From a virus, in IMG/VR virus record IMGVR_UViG_3300030108_001831, positions 1-38,392 of that record: DNA of 38,392 bases. One strand, given 5' to 3'. Numbering within the stretch: the stretch's first letter is position 1; each line of letters starts with the position of its first letter. The notes below the pieces were generated by a model. It did no database searches. It saw only the letters and a program-made list of their open reading frames with translations, and was not told where the DNA came from. Positions 1 through 5,824 of the stretch are shown piece after piece. A program made the position numbers and the translations under genes.

Positions 1-27
1 TTGGAAACAGAAGATTATGAAAGTTAA
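1..27 (+). CDS. 3' end of the 129-aa tail-end protein (partial)
   Basis: The first 27 bases encode LETEDYES and a stop, identical to the C-terminus of the gene at 37888-38277. This is the same gene continued across the closure point, not a separate gene. Its end overlaps the ATG at 17. Confidence 0.85.
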   Translation: METEDYES

Positions 28-142
28 CGAATCAACAGATATAACTATACCATTAAGGAATTTGTTATCTATTATAGGTGGAGTAGCCGTAGCAGTTATA
101 GGTTACTTTCATATAGATGAACGTATAATGTTACTTGAGCAT
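1..142. repeat. Left copy of the 142-bp end repeat
   Basis: Bases 1-142 match 38251-38392 at all but five positions (55, 56, 58, 62 and 65). The repeat shows that the contig closes on itself with a unit length of 38,250 bp. It may be an overlap from assembling a circular or permuted genome, or true terminal redundancy. The five mismatches are clustered and all are synonymous in the gene starting at 17. Confidence 0.9.
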
Positions 143-286
143 GAACAAGTTCGTATGATTGATGATATAAGTGCTAATGAATTATGGATTGATGAGTGGG
201 AGTCTGATGGAATATTACCATTAGACGTAGAACAAAATATGAGATTAACTTTTATTGAAAAGAAACTAGAGGAAATCAGTGAATGA
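17..286 (+). CDS. Small membrane-anchored protein with helical tail
   Basis: An 89-residue protein. Residues about 15-31 (LLSIIGGVAVAVIGYF) form one hydrophobic transmembrane segment. The rest is charged and helical (for example MLLEHEQVRMIDD and FIEKKLEEISE), which suggests a coiled-coil or soluble face. It overlaps the preceding gene by 11 nt and is followed by another tiny membrane protein and a holin-like protein. That context suggests a lysis or envelope-associated role, but no family is recognised and a Rz/spanin role would be a guess. The second copy at the window end differs only synonymously, which supports real coding. Confidence 0.8.
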   Translation: MKVNESTDITIPLRNLLSIIGGVAVAVIGYFHIDERIMLLEHEQVRMIDDISANELWIDEWESDGILPLDVEQNMRLTFIEKKLEEISE

Positions 287-431
287 TTGTATTGAAAAAA
301 GCATGGTAGGAACAATAGGATTTATAAGTAGCTGGAATCTACAAGCAATTAATCCATTGTTATCGTTTATAATATCTATATTAACTATAGTATATTTAGT
401 AGTAAGTATTAAAACAAAACTAGGAAAATAA
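279..431 (+). CDS. Tiny single-span membrane protein (holin-like size)
   Basis: A 50-residue open frame from GTG at 279, preceded by AGAGGAAATCA, a plausible ribosome-binding site. An internal ATG at 303 has no such site. A long hydrophobic stretch (NPLLSFIISILTIVYLVVSI) is followed by a basic KTKLGK end, giving one transmembrane helix with a cationic tail. It overlaps the previous gene by 8 nt, and its TAA overlaps the next ATG (TAATG). The position within the late tail-end cluster fits a small holin or antiholin, but that is inference. Confidence 0.6.
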   Translation: MNDCIEKSMVGTIGFISSWNLQAINPLLSFIISILTIVYLVVSIKTKLGK

Positions 432-724
432 TGGCTAGAAAAAGATCAACTGCTATTAGAAGAACTACTGGTAAAGGTGGTAACTACAGATCAACTAAGT
501 CTGGTGCAGGCATGACTGCTAAAGGTGTAGCAGCCTATCGTAGAGCTAATCCTGGAAGTAAACTTAAAACAGCAGTAACAGGTAAAGTTAAACCCGGAAG
601 CAAAGCTGCTAAAAGACGTAAATCATTTTGTGCAAGAATGAAAGGTATGCCGGGTCCGATGAAAGATAGTAAAGGTAGACCAACAAGAAAAGCAATGTCA
701 TTGCGTAGATGGAGGTGTAGATAA
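431..724 (+). CDS. Basic protein, DUF6321-like
   Basis: A 97-residue, strongly basic protein rich in Lys, Arg, Gly and Ser. The segment AAKRRKSFCARMKGMPGPM and the terminal RKAMSLRRWRCR resemble, from memory, the conserved core of DUF6321 found in marine phages. The function is unknown; the charge suggests nucleic-acid binding or packaging with DNA. It is the first of a run of small basic genes joined by one-base TAATG overlaps. Confidence 0.8.
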   Translation: MARKRSTAIRRTTGKGGNYRSTKSGAGMTAKGVAAYRRANPGSKLKTAVTGKVKPGSKAAKRRKSFCARMKGMPGPMKDSKGRPTRKAMSLRRWRCR

Positions 725-903
725 TGGCAAAGAGTAGAGTTAATGAAGCTGGTAATTATACAAAGCCAGGAATGCGTAAAACATTATTTAATAGAATAAA
801 AGCAAGTGCTAGTTATGGTACAGCAGCAGGTAAATGGTCTGCTAGAAAAGCACAAGCATTAGCAAGACTTTATAAAAAACGTGGTGGAGGGTATCGTAAC
901 TAA
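724..903 (+). CDS. 59-aa basic protein
   Basis: ATG at 724 overlaps the upstream TAA, and the frame closes at 901-903. The product begins MAKSRVNEAGNYTKPGMRK, continues with KASASYGTAAGKWSARKAQALARL and ends YKKRGGGYRN. It is helical in the middle and highly basic. Small proteins of this look often sit beside DUF6321/DUF5872-like genes in marine phages; the role is unknown. Tight coupling on both sides and continuous basic coding support a real gene. Confidence 0.75.
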   Translation: MAKSRVNEAGNYTKPGMRKTLFNRIKASASYGTAAGKWSARKAQALARLYKKRGGGYRN

Positions 904-1142
904 TGGCGTTAGCTAAATCACAAACTAGTTTAAGAAAATGGGGCCAACAAAAGTGGCGTACTAAATCAGGAAAGAAATCATCTGTTACAGGTGAAAGATA
1001 TCTTCCTGAAGCTGCTATAAAGAATTTGTCTAGTGCTGAATATGCAGCTACTACAGCAAAGAAAAGAAAAGATAAAGCTAAAGGTAAACAATTTAGTAAA
1101 CAACCAAAAACAATAGCAAGTAAAACAAAGAGGTATAGATGA
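903..1142 (+). CDS. Basic protein, DUF5872-like
   Basis: A 79-residue protein with the pattern LRKWGQQKWRTKSGKKS, then TGERYLPEAAIKNLSSAEYAA, and a basic C-terminus (KGKQFSKQPKTIASKTKRYR). I recognise this from memory as the DUF5872 family, common in marine phages and some aquatic bacteria. Its biochemical function is not known; DNA or virion association is only suggested by the charge. The start overlaps the preceding stop (TAATG), and its end overlaps the next gene by 4 nt. Confidence 0.82.
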   Translation: MALAKSQTSLRKWGQQKWRTKSGKKSSVTGERYLPEAAIKNLSSAEYAATTAKKRKDKAKGKQFSKQPKTIASKTKRYR

Positions 1143-1360
1143 AATTAAAAAAAGTAAAAAGGAAAATAAAAAAAATAGGGAAGAAACTTATAAAAACAAC
1201 TCCTCAATATAAAATTAAACAAAAAATAAAAAAAACATTAATGAAAAAAATTTATTCTCCTAGCCAACTAGAAGCATTAAAAAATTTAAAAGAACTTGAA
1301 AAAGAAAAAAGACAACTTCAAAAAAGAGAAAGAACATTAATAAGGGAAGGTAAATTATGA
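1139..1360 (+). CDS. Lys-rich helical protein
   Basis: A 73-residue protein, extremely lysine rich in its first half (MKLKKVKRKIKKIGKKLIK), followed by a predicted amphipathic helix (LKELEKEKRQLQKRERTLI). It overlaps the genes on both sides by 4 nt and belongs to the same basic-protein chain. No family is recognised. A nucleic-acid-binding or membrane-active peptide would fit the composition, but nothing in the sequence decides. Confidence 0.7.
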   Translation: MKLKKVKRKIKKIGKKLIKTTPQYKIKQKIKKTLMKKIYSPSQLEALKNLKELEKEKRQLQKRERTLIREGKL

Positions 1361-1485
1361 AACATACTAAATTAAAAGGGAAGCAAAGTAAACTTGACGC
1401 TGATAAAGATGGAAAGATTACAGGTAAAGACTTCAAAATGTTAAGAAAGAAAAAGAAAACAGTAATGAATAAAGGAATGATGTAA
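1357..1485 (+). CDS. 42-aa EF-hand-like protein
   Basis: ATG at 1357 overlaps the preceding TGA (ATGA), and the frame ends at 1485, where the next ATG overlaps (TAATG). The product contains a canonical 12-residue EF-hand loop, DADKDGKITGKD, with Asp at loop positions 1, 3, 5 and 12, Gly at 6 and Ile at 8, followed by FKMLRKKKKK-type basic sequence. Such a loop normally binds calcium. A single EF-hand in a virion-module microprotein suggests calcium-dependent folding or attachment; that role is inference. Confidence 0.75.
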   Translation: MKHTKLKGKQSKLDADKDGKITGKDFKMLRKKKKTVMNKGMM

Positions 1486-1871
1486 TGGAATTAATGGCGA
1501 TGTTAGGTGGTGGATTAGCTGGGTTTATATTTAAACTTATAGGTACATTAGTACAAGCTCAACAAGCTAATATGCAAGCAATGATTACAAAGCAAGAAGC
1601 AGCTGATACAAGTGCTGATAAAGCAGCAGCTAGAGATGGAGGAACATGGGTACGAAGACTAATTGTTTGTGCCTGTTTGTTTGCTGTTGTTATTGTTCCA
1701 TTGATTATGGCATTCTCTGAAAATGGAATGACAGTATCTTCAGAGAAAGGATTTTGGATTTTTAAAAAAGAAGTGTGGACAGAACTGTCTGGTTTTGTTC
1801 TAATTAGTGAATTGAAAATTACGCTTTTAAGTATTATTTCATTTTATTTTGGAAGTTCTCAAATTAAATAA
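1485..1871 (+). CDS. Holin-like protein with three hydrophobic segments
   Basis: A 128-residue protein with hydrophobic stretches near residues 6-24 (LGGGLAGFIFKLIGTLV), 57-79 (RRLIVCACLFAVVIVPLIMAF) and 103-124 (VLISELKITLLSIISFYFG). A Gln/Ala-rich helix (VQAQQANMQAMITKQEAAD) lies between the first two. The layout resembles the three-TM holin family known from gene-transfer agents and phages. It would form the inner-membrane lesion that lets the GH24 lysozyme (16032) reach the cell wall. It is the last gene of the late operon before a terminator-like hairpin. Confidence 0.65.
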   Translation: MELMAMLGGGLAGFIFKLIGTLVQAQQANMQAMITKQEAADTSADKAAARDGGTWVRRLIVCACLFAVVIVPLIMAFSENGMTVSSEKGFWIFKKEVWTELSGFVLISELKITLLSIISFYFGSSQIK

Positions 1872-1925
1872 TTTAACTCCTGGTTAGAAGTTTTACCAAA
1901 GGTTTCATTACCTGTTCCATGTTGC

Positions 1926-1962
1926 GTCACTCAACATTAAAAACTTCAAAGTGACATTTTTT
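1926..1962 (+). terminator. Candidate terminator after the late operon
   Basis: A 6-bp stem GTCACT/AGTGAC (1926-1931 with 1950-1955) is followed by A and six T. The loop is long (18 nt), so the strength is uncertain. Position, 55 bp after the holin-like gene, fits the end of late transcription. Confidence 0.45.
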
Positions 1963-1988
1963 ATTCACATTTAATTAACAGGAGAGAA

Positions 1989-2147
1989 ATGTCTATGTAT
2001 CGTATTGTTCATAAAGAATCAGGAAAAGAAGCAACAGTTGAAGTAAAAGGTTTTGATAGATCAGAAATGATAAAACAAGCTAGCGAAAAAATAGGCATAG
2101 AAATAAGCCCCACCGAAGTAGGGCATATTCGCATACTACCTCTTTAG
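1989..2147 (+). CDS. 52-aa protein of unknown function
   Basis: ATG at 1989 follows CAGGAGAGAA, a good ribosome-binding site. The product starts MSMYRIVHKESGKEATVEVK and has a helix-forming middle (SEMIKQASEKIGIEI) and an end GHIRILPL, which suggests a small alpha/beta fold. No family is recognised. Its last 12 nt overlap the convergent YRG peptide gene on the other strand, and a minus-strand UUCG terminator hairpin lies inside its coding sequence (2107-2124), so its 3' part carries two signals. Confidence 0.6.
   Translation: MSMYRIVHKESGKEATVEVKGFDRSEMIKQASEKIGIEISPTEVGHIRILPL
2096..2124 (-). terminator. UUCG-loop terminator of the riboswitch cassette
   Basis: On the minus strand, GCCCTAC-TTCG-GTGGGGC forms a 7-bp stem (one G-U pair) closed by the very stable C(UUCG)G tetraloop, followed by TTATTTCT. 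It starts 12 nt after the stop of the 18-codon peptide. The T-tract is imperfect, but stem, loop and placement make an intrinsic terminator likely. Confidence 0.7.
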
Positions 2148-2192
2148 GATTTTTTTGTATGCTACTCCTCGATAAGTAAGGATAACTTCCAT
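2136..2192 (-). CDS. Riboswitch-controlled 18-aa YRG peptide
   Basis: The minus-strand frame encodes MEVILTYRGVAYKKILKR, preceded by GGGAGGTCTACA, a strong ribosome-binding site. The start LTYRGVxY matches the short YRG-type peptides (DUF4278-like in cyanobacteria) that characteristically lie downstream of the glutamine-binding Downstream-peptide riboswitch. The gene has its own promoter, aptamer and terminator. In cyanobacteria a glutamine riboswitch controls a small inhibitor of glutamine synthetase; whether this peptide acts on host nitrogen metabolism is inference. It is unusually short, so it could also be a trimmed leader peptide. Confidence 0.8.
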   Translation of the reverse strand: MEVILTYRGVAYKKILKR

Positions 2193-2212
2193 TGTAGACC
2201 TCCCAATGTTAG

Positions 2213-2259
2213 CGTTCCTTCAGTCACTTTGACCTACTTCCGACCATACAGGTTGAACG
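2213..2259 (-). promoter_or_regulatory. Glutamine riboswitch (Downstream-peptide / glnA type)
   Basis: On the minus strand the RNA runs CGTTCA, ACC-TGTAT-GGT, CGGAAGTAGG, GTCA-AAG-TGAC, then TGAAGGAACGC. P1 is CGTTC/GAACG, P2 is ACC/GGT and P3 is GTCA/TGAC. The joining segments CGGAAGTAGG and GAAGGAACG are the hallmark conserved sequences of glutamine aptamers. It lies 20 nt upstream of the peptide start and its ribosome-binding site, so ligand binding could control access to the site or transcription. The class is known from cyanobacteria, cyanophages and marine metagenomes. Confidence 0.92.
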
Positions 2260-2271
2260 AGTTATATATTC

Positions 2272-2300
2272 TGCATACTAAAAACACATAATGTCGTCAA
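2272..2300 (-). promoter_or_regulatory. Candidate promoter of the riboswitch cassette
   Basis: Minus-strand TTGACG (2300-2295), a 17-nt spacer, then TATGCA (2277-2272), with a second AT-rich TATATAAC just downstream. Initiation about 7 nt after the -10 would start the RNA only a few nucleotides before aptamer stem P1. The -35 is good and the -10 is weak. Confidence 0.5.
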
Positions 2301-2302
2301 TG

Positions 2303-2331
2303 AAAAAGCTAGTTTTTATCATGGAACTAGC
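2303..2331 (-). terminator. Terminator of the minus-strand early operon
   Basis: Minus-strand GCTAGTT / AACTAGC form a perfect 7-bp stem with a 10-nt loop, followed by TTTTT. It lies 18 bp after the last gene of the early operon (2349-2543) and just before the riboswitch promoter, so it separates the two transcription units. Confidence 0.7.
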
Positions 2332-2348
2332 AAACCATTGTGGGCAAA

Positions 2349-2543
2349 TTACATACCTTCTGCTTCTTGCGTAGGAACTTCAATAGTAGCTTTTTGTTTA
2401 GGCTTAACAAATACTTCGACATCAGAATTAAAAAACTTATTTAGTGTAGATTCAAATACACTAACTGTATCTTCTAGTGTCCAACTATGTTTATCCTTTA
2501 TACCTACCATTGTATCATCATCTTCTATTATTATTTTAATCAT
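2349..2543 (-). CDS. 64-aa acidic protein of unknown function
   Basis: The ATG at 2543 overlaps the stop of the phosphoesterase gene (ATGA). The product begins MIKIIIEDDDTMVGIKD and includes SWTLEDTVSVFESTLNKFF, ending in a PTQEAEGM tail. Beta-strand then helix character suggests a small compact domain. No family is recognised. It is the last gene before the operon terminator. The opposite-strand frame over the same bases is a shadow. Confidence 0.65.
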   Translation of the reverse strand: MIKIIIEDDDTMVGIKDKHSWTLEDTVSVFESTLNKFFNSDVEVFVKPKQKATIEVPTQEAEGM

Positions 2544-3361
2544 AGTTTCATTACCTCGTTAATACACGTTTCACCATTTATTATAACAGCACATCCTATT
2601 GCTGGTTTCTTTCCTCTTTTTGCATAATCAAACGCAAAACTAGAAAAATCTATACCACAACCTACTTGGCAACTAAATACTGATCTATTGATTCCAAACG
2701 ACCAATGAGTATATAGTTCTGTATGTCTGTGACCTTGTACACAAGAACTCATCTCATTTAAAGCTCTTGTTTTTGCAGTACCTGCTTCTCCATGAATATA
2801 TGATACATTGTCAATAGATACTTCATCTGTAAATATCCATCCTGGTGTTTCTAATACTTCTTTGTATGATTTAATCCAACGTCTAGGTACATTGCTTGTA
2901 ACTGATTTACGCATAACCATTCTATCGTGATTACCTATAGTTACATATGCTTCTGGAAAAGCCTTATTGTATGGTTTAAGTCTTTCAATAGCTAAGTCTA
3001 ATTCATCTCTACCAGACATACCATCAGGATCAGTTTCGTGATAAGATGTGTAATGATTGTCTATTACATCTCCTATAAATACAACAGTATCACAATCATA
3101 TTTTGCATACACGTTTATACAAAACTCTAGGTATCCATCTAAATCAAAAGGACAATGCAAATCTCCTACACATAATACTCTACGACCACCATTAATAACA
3201 CATTGATCTATTGGATTAGGTATTTTCTTTTTCTTATTTAGATAACGTAATGCACGTTTAACTGATGAAGCAGCAATACCATATTCCATAGCTGTTTCTG
3301 CTATACCAACTTGCTCTACTCTTGTAAGTATTTCTCTAGCCTTTTTTAGACTGTAAGCCAT
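2540..3361 (-). CDS. Calcineurin-like metallophosphoesterase with N-terminal HTH
   Basis: A 273-residue protein from ATG at 3361, chosen because TAGGAGGAGTT precedes it; the longer frame to 3397 lacks a ribosome-binding site. Residues about 1-45 look like a helix-turn-helix (GIAETAMEYGIAASSVKRAL). The metallophosphatase motifs follow in order: VGDLH (D-x-H), FIGDVIDNH (GDxxD), IGNHD, HGEAG and GHRH. Such enzymes hydrolyse phosphoesters with two metal ions; phage members may act on nucleic acids or nucleotides. The substrate is not visible. The HTH may guide it to DNA. Confidence 0.88.
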   Translation of the reverse strand: MAYSLKKAREILTRVEQVGIAETAMEYGIAASSVKRALRYLNKKKKIPNPIDQCVINGGRRVLCVGDLHCPFDLDGYLEFCINVYAKYDCDTVVFIGDVIDNHYTSYHETDPDGMSGRDELDLAIERLKPYNKAFPEAYVTIGNHDRMVMRKSVTSNVPRRWIKSYKEVLETPGWIFTDEVSIDNVSYIHGEAGTAKTRALNEMSSCVQGHRHTELYTHWSFGINRSVFSCQVGCGIDFSSFAFDYAKRGKKPAIGCAVIINGETCINEVMKL

Positions 3362-3448
3362 AACTCCTCCTATGTTACTAATTCCATAAACAAACAAAAC
3401 ATTATTGTTGCTAACATTATTAGAAATACATAATACATTAAATCGTAT

Positions 3449-3874
3449 CTATACATTTATAATCTCCTTTACAATTTCATAATACTTATCTGCGTAATCT
3501 GACCCGTCAGCTTTTGTATTTTCATGTAGTTCAGCTAAAACAGGTGTAGGTATTTTAAATTTTAAACTGCTCATTTCCATAAGATAAAAATATCTTTGAG
3601 GAAATTTATACTTAAACCAATTTGTTGCGTGTAGTACGTCTTTGTGCCACCAATGTAAATGATAGTAGCTAGATAAGACTTTCATATTAGTAGGGTCTAA
3701 CTCCATATTCTTATGAGTTCCTACATTTAAAACGTGAGAAGCATGACAATTAGCACCTGCACATTCTTGTCCTGAATATTGACAAGTGTAATTGTCACGT
3801 TTTTTAACACACAATTTTGCTTTAGACACTAATTTCTTAATGTACCAAGTTCGATTGTGTGCTAATTTAGGCAT
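3449..3874 (-). CDS. NinG-like HNH endonuclease
   Basis: A 141-residue basic protein. It carries KKRDNYTCQYSGQECAGANC, then HASHVLN, DPTNMKVLSSYYHLHWWHKD and a C-terminal helical region. Zinc-type cysteines followed by His...Asn...His resemble the NinG/Rap HNH recombination nucleases of lambdoid phages, which act on branched DNA. Exact subfamily is uncertain because the usual second Cys pair is replaced by SSYYH. Its start overlaps the stop of the SSB-like gene (TGATG), so the two are translationally coupled, in keeping with a replication/recombination module. Confidence 0.7.
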   Translation of the reverse strand: MPKLAHNRTWYIKKLVSKAKLCVKKRDNYTCQYSGQECAGANCHASHVLNVGTHKNMELDPTNMKVLSSYYHLHWWHKDVLHATNWFKYKFPQRYFYLMEMSSLKFKIPTPVLAELHENTKADGSDYADKYYEIVKEIINV

Positions 3875-4485
3875 CAGAAAGGTATTTCTTCTGTAGGCTC
3901 TATGTCTTGATTAGACTCTTTAAGAGTATCAATAAATTCTGTAGCCTTACTATAAAGAAAAGATTCTTGATCTTCCCATGACCAGGATTCTTTACCCATA
4001 TGCTCTGTTAATACAGGTGGTGGCATACCATTAGGATTATCTTTAGTATACGCTGATTTAACAGTTACATTATCTTGTTGTAAAAACATAAATGCTTTAC
4101 CTTCTTTGCTTTTACCTAGAATAAAACTAACAGCTTTATCTAAATCAAGATTAGGTATACGTTTAACAAACTGACCAAAGAATTGTGAATCAACTTTAAT
4201 CTGTAAGTCATATCTTGTTTCATCTTCATCAACAAGATTAAGTATTAGATTGCTTCCATATTTACTGTCAGCAAACTCAGCACCTATCATAATATTATTT
4301 GGTAATGCATTTGCACGAGCTTCTCTAACTTCTTTTCCTTGATTAGGGCCTGCTGTTAGTTCTCGTACTGTTAGCGTTGTACCTTGTGGTGCATCTTCAC
4401 CATCTTGTAAACGCTGATTGAATTGACCATGATTGATATCAATGATCTTACCATACTGCTTCATTCCTAGACTTGTTAGTCCCAT
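3874..4485 (-). CDS. Single-stranded DNA-binding protein (SSB-like)
   Basis: A 203-residue protein. The centre is beta-rich, compatible with an OB fold (MIGAEFADSKYGSNLILNL, RYDLQIKVDSQFFGQF). The acidic tail ends EPTEEIPF, matching the conserved DDIPF-type tip by which bacterial and phage SSBs recruit partners. ATG at 4485 follows ATAGGAGAAACAT. It lies between the methyltransferase and a NinG-like nuclease in the replication operon and has its own strong promoter candidate. The function comes mainly from the tail motif and context. Confidence 0.65.
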   Translation of the reverse strand: MGLTSLGMKQYGKIIDINHGQFNQRLQDGEDAPQGTTLTVRELTAGPNQGKEVREARANALPNNIMIGAEFADSKYGSNLILNLVDEDETRYDLQIKVDSQFFGQFVKRIPNLDLDKAVSFILGKSKEGKAFMFLQQDNVTVKSAYTKDNPNGMPPPVLTEHMGKESWSWEDQESFLYSKATEFIDTLKESNQDIEPTEEIPF

Positions 4486-4524
4486 ATGTTTCTCCTATGT
4501 TAATGTTTCTCTAATTAAAAGTTA

Positions 4525-4553
4525 ATACTTATATATTAATAGGTATTTGTCAA
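4525..4553 (-). promoter_or_regulatory. Promoter candidate for the SSB-like gene
   Basis: Minus-strand TTGACA (4553-4548) is a perfect -35 and sits inside the last codons of the methyltransferase gene. An AT-rich TATATAAGTAT stretch follows where a -10 should lie, though its exact register is unclear. It could raise SSB expression above the rest of the operon. Confidence 0.5.
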
Positions 4554-5822
4554 CCTATTAAACAAGGTAACAAAAGCTTTTGTTGCTGTCTGTGGCACTA
4601 CTCCATTTCCGAGAAGTCTAAGTCTGTCCACCCTACTTGAAGACCCATTAGTTGTTCTACCCAACTTGGGTTTAACTCTAGGCTCTTCCCATTCGTGTTG
4701 TTCTTGATTTGGTCTCCTTGGTATCCTTTCTTGCATCCATATATCATTTTTGGTAGTGACATATCTCGGAATGTCTTTGTTCCTGGTGTGTCCTTCCAAT
4801 CTCTCGCTGTTGGTGTCGGAAATGTTTCTACTGCATCCCTTAACTTGGCCCCAAACGTCTGATTGCTTTTGTGACGTTTGCTCTTGAATGTCCCATCTTC
4901 CACTATCGTTTCTATCCGACCCCCCTCTGCATCCGATGTCCTCGGTGTCGGATAATTCATCGCATCCTTGTATGCTTGAACTGATTCCGGATTTACTTGT
5001 TCTCTCAGATTGCTTGGCTTCTCTCTGTTCTTTCTGATTCCTTGGGCCTGCTTCATTGAAGCATTGTAGTCCTTTGGTGGTAACATATCCATTGTGTTTG
5101 GCGTGGCCCAATTCTTGTCGTTCACTTCTGCTTGTTGTGCTAGACTTAAAGAATTTCTTTTCAGTTGGCTTGCATCCATTTGTCTTGTTATCTGACTCGT
5201 TGTTGGAGTTGACCAATTCTTTGCTTGTTGTGCTAGTGGTATTCCTCCCTTCCCATTCGGTCTTGTCGAGTCTGTTGCACTCGCTCTCGGAGTAGCCCAT
5301 GATGAAGACTCTTTTTCTCTGATGTGGGAAGCCGACTTCACTCGCTGAGAATACTCCTGCCGTTGCTCTGTAACCCAATCTTTCCAAGTCTTTAAGCACA
5401 TAGTGGAGAACTGATTCTCCTTCTGCTGTTTTGCTTGAGATAATTCCTTCAACGTTTTCGAGGAAAACAATTCTTGGTCGACATTCTTCGATTCCTCTAC
5501 TGAAGTGTGGATAGAGATGTCTAGGGTCTTCAACTCCTTTTTTATGTCCTGCACAACTGAAGGGTTGACAAGGGAAGCCTCCTGATAAGATGTCCACTCT
5601 TCCACAAAACTCTTTGTATGGGAAGGTCTTAACATCCGAGTAGATAGGTGCTGCATCCAACTGTTCGCTTTCCATCTTCGAAACCAAGTTTGCGATTGCG
5701 AAGGCTTCGATCTCCACATAAGCGATTGTTCGCAAGCTTGGTAAAACTCGTTCAAGTCCGATTCCGATTCCATCATAACCTGCACAGAGTGATAGGTGTG
5801 TAATTGCTTTGGTAGTATCCAC
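4536..5822 (-). CDS. DNA (cytosine-5) methyltransferase
   Basis: 428 residues from GTG at 5822. Motif I (LCAGYDGIGIGLE, residues 12-24), motif IV with catalytic Cys85 (GGFPCQPFS), motif VI (LENVEG, Glu122), motif VIII (QRKRVF, about 169-173) and the C-terminal LLGNGVVPQTA (motif X region) are all intact. Residues about 180-370, the target-recognition region, are S/T/N/Q/R/E-rich, with five phrases like LSDTED, LVNSNNE and ISDTNSE. GTG is preferred to an ATG at 5870 because GGGAGGAG lies just upstream and the longer start lies inside helicase coding. The enzyme would methylate phage or host DNA. Nearly all of it is co-encoded with another frame. Confidence 0.93.
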   Translation of the reverse strand: MDTTKAITHLSLCAGYDGIGIGLERVLPSLRTIAYVEIEAFAIANLVSKMESEQLDAAPIYSDVKTFPYKEFCGRVDILSGGFPCQPFSCAGHKKGVEDPRHLYPHFSRGIEECRPRIVFLENVEGIISSKTAEGESVLHYVLKDLERLGYRATAGVFSASEVGFPHQRKRVFIMGYSESECNRLDKTEWEGRNTTSTTSKELVNSNNESDNKTNGCKPTEKKFFKSSTTSRSERQELGHAKHNGYVTTKGLQCFNEAGPRNQKEQREAKQSERTSKSGISSSIQGCDELSDTEDIGCRGGSDRNDSGRWDIQEQTSQKQSDVWGQVKGCSRNISDTNSERLEGHTRNKDIPRYVTTKNDIWMQERIPRRPNQEQHEWEEPRVKPKLGRTTNGSSSRVDRLRLLGNGVVPQTATKAFVTLFNRLTNTY

Positions 5823-5824
5823 AT
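4598..5824 (-). CDS. Overlapping-frame protein with TP repeats, inside the methyltransferase gene
   Basis: A 408-codon frame, one register off the methyltransferase over essentially the same DNA, starting at ATG 5824 with GGGAGGAG upstream and overlapping the helicase stop (TAATG). Five repeats [WYF]-x-TP occur at residues 176, 204, 239, 291 and 335 (WATPRAS, NWSTPTTS, NWATPNT, YPTPRTSD, FPTPTARDW). The end has LNPSWVEQLMGLQVGWTDL. I recall this TP-x-x-RD plus NPxWVExLMGxPxGWT signature from proteins annotated near phage methyltransferases; their function is unknown. So long a second frame in an AT-rich genome is very unlikely by chance. It may modulate the methyltransferase (inference). Confidence 0.7.
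   Translation of the reverse strand: MWILPKQLHTYHSVQVMMESESDLNEFYQACEQSLMWRSKPSQSQTWFRRWKANSWMQHLSTRMLRPSHTKSFVEEWTSYQEASLVNPSVVQDIKKELKTLDISIHTSVEESKNVDQELFSSKTLKELSQAKQQKENQFSTMCLKTWKDWVTEQRQEYSQRVKSASHIREKESSSWATPRASATDSTRPNGKGGIPLAQQAKNWSTPTTSQITRQMDASQLKRNSLSLAQQAEVNDKNWATPNTMDMLPPKDYNASMKQAQGIRKNREKPSNLREQVNPESVQAYKDAMNYPTPRTSDAEGGRIETIVEDGTFKSKRHKSNQTFGAKLRDAVETFPTPTARDWKDTPGTKTFRDMSLPKMIYGCKKGYQGDQIKNNTNGKSLELNPSWVEQLMGLQVGWTDLDFSEME

Noticed and set aside
2338-2562. Plus-strand frame of 74 codons
   Set aside because: It mirrors the minus-strand gene at 2349-2543, which has a coupled start and lies in a continuous operon; no ribosome-binding site on the plus strand.
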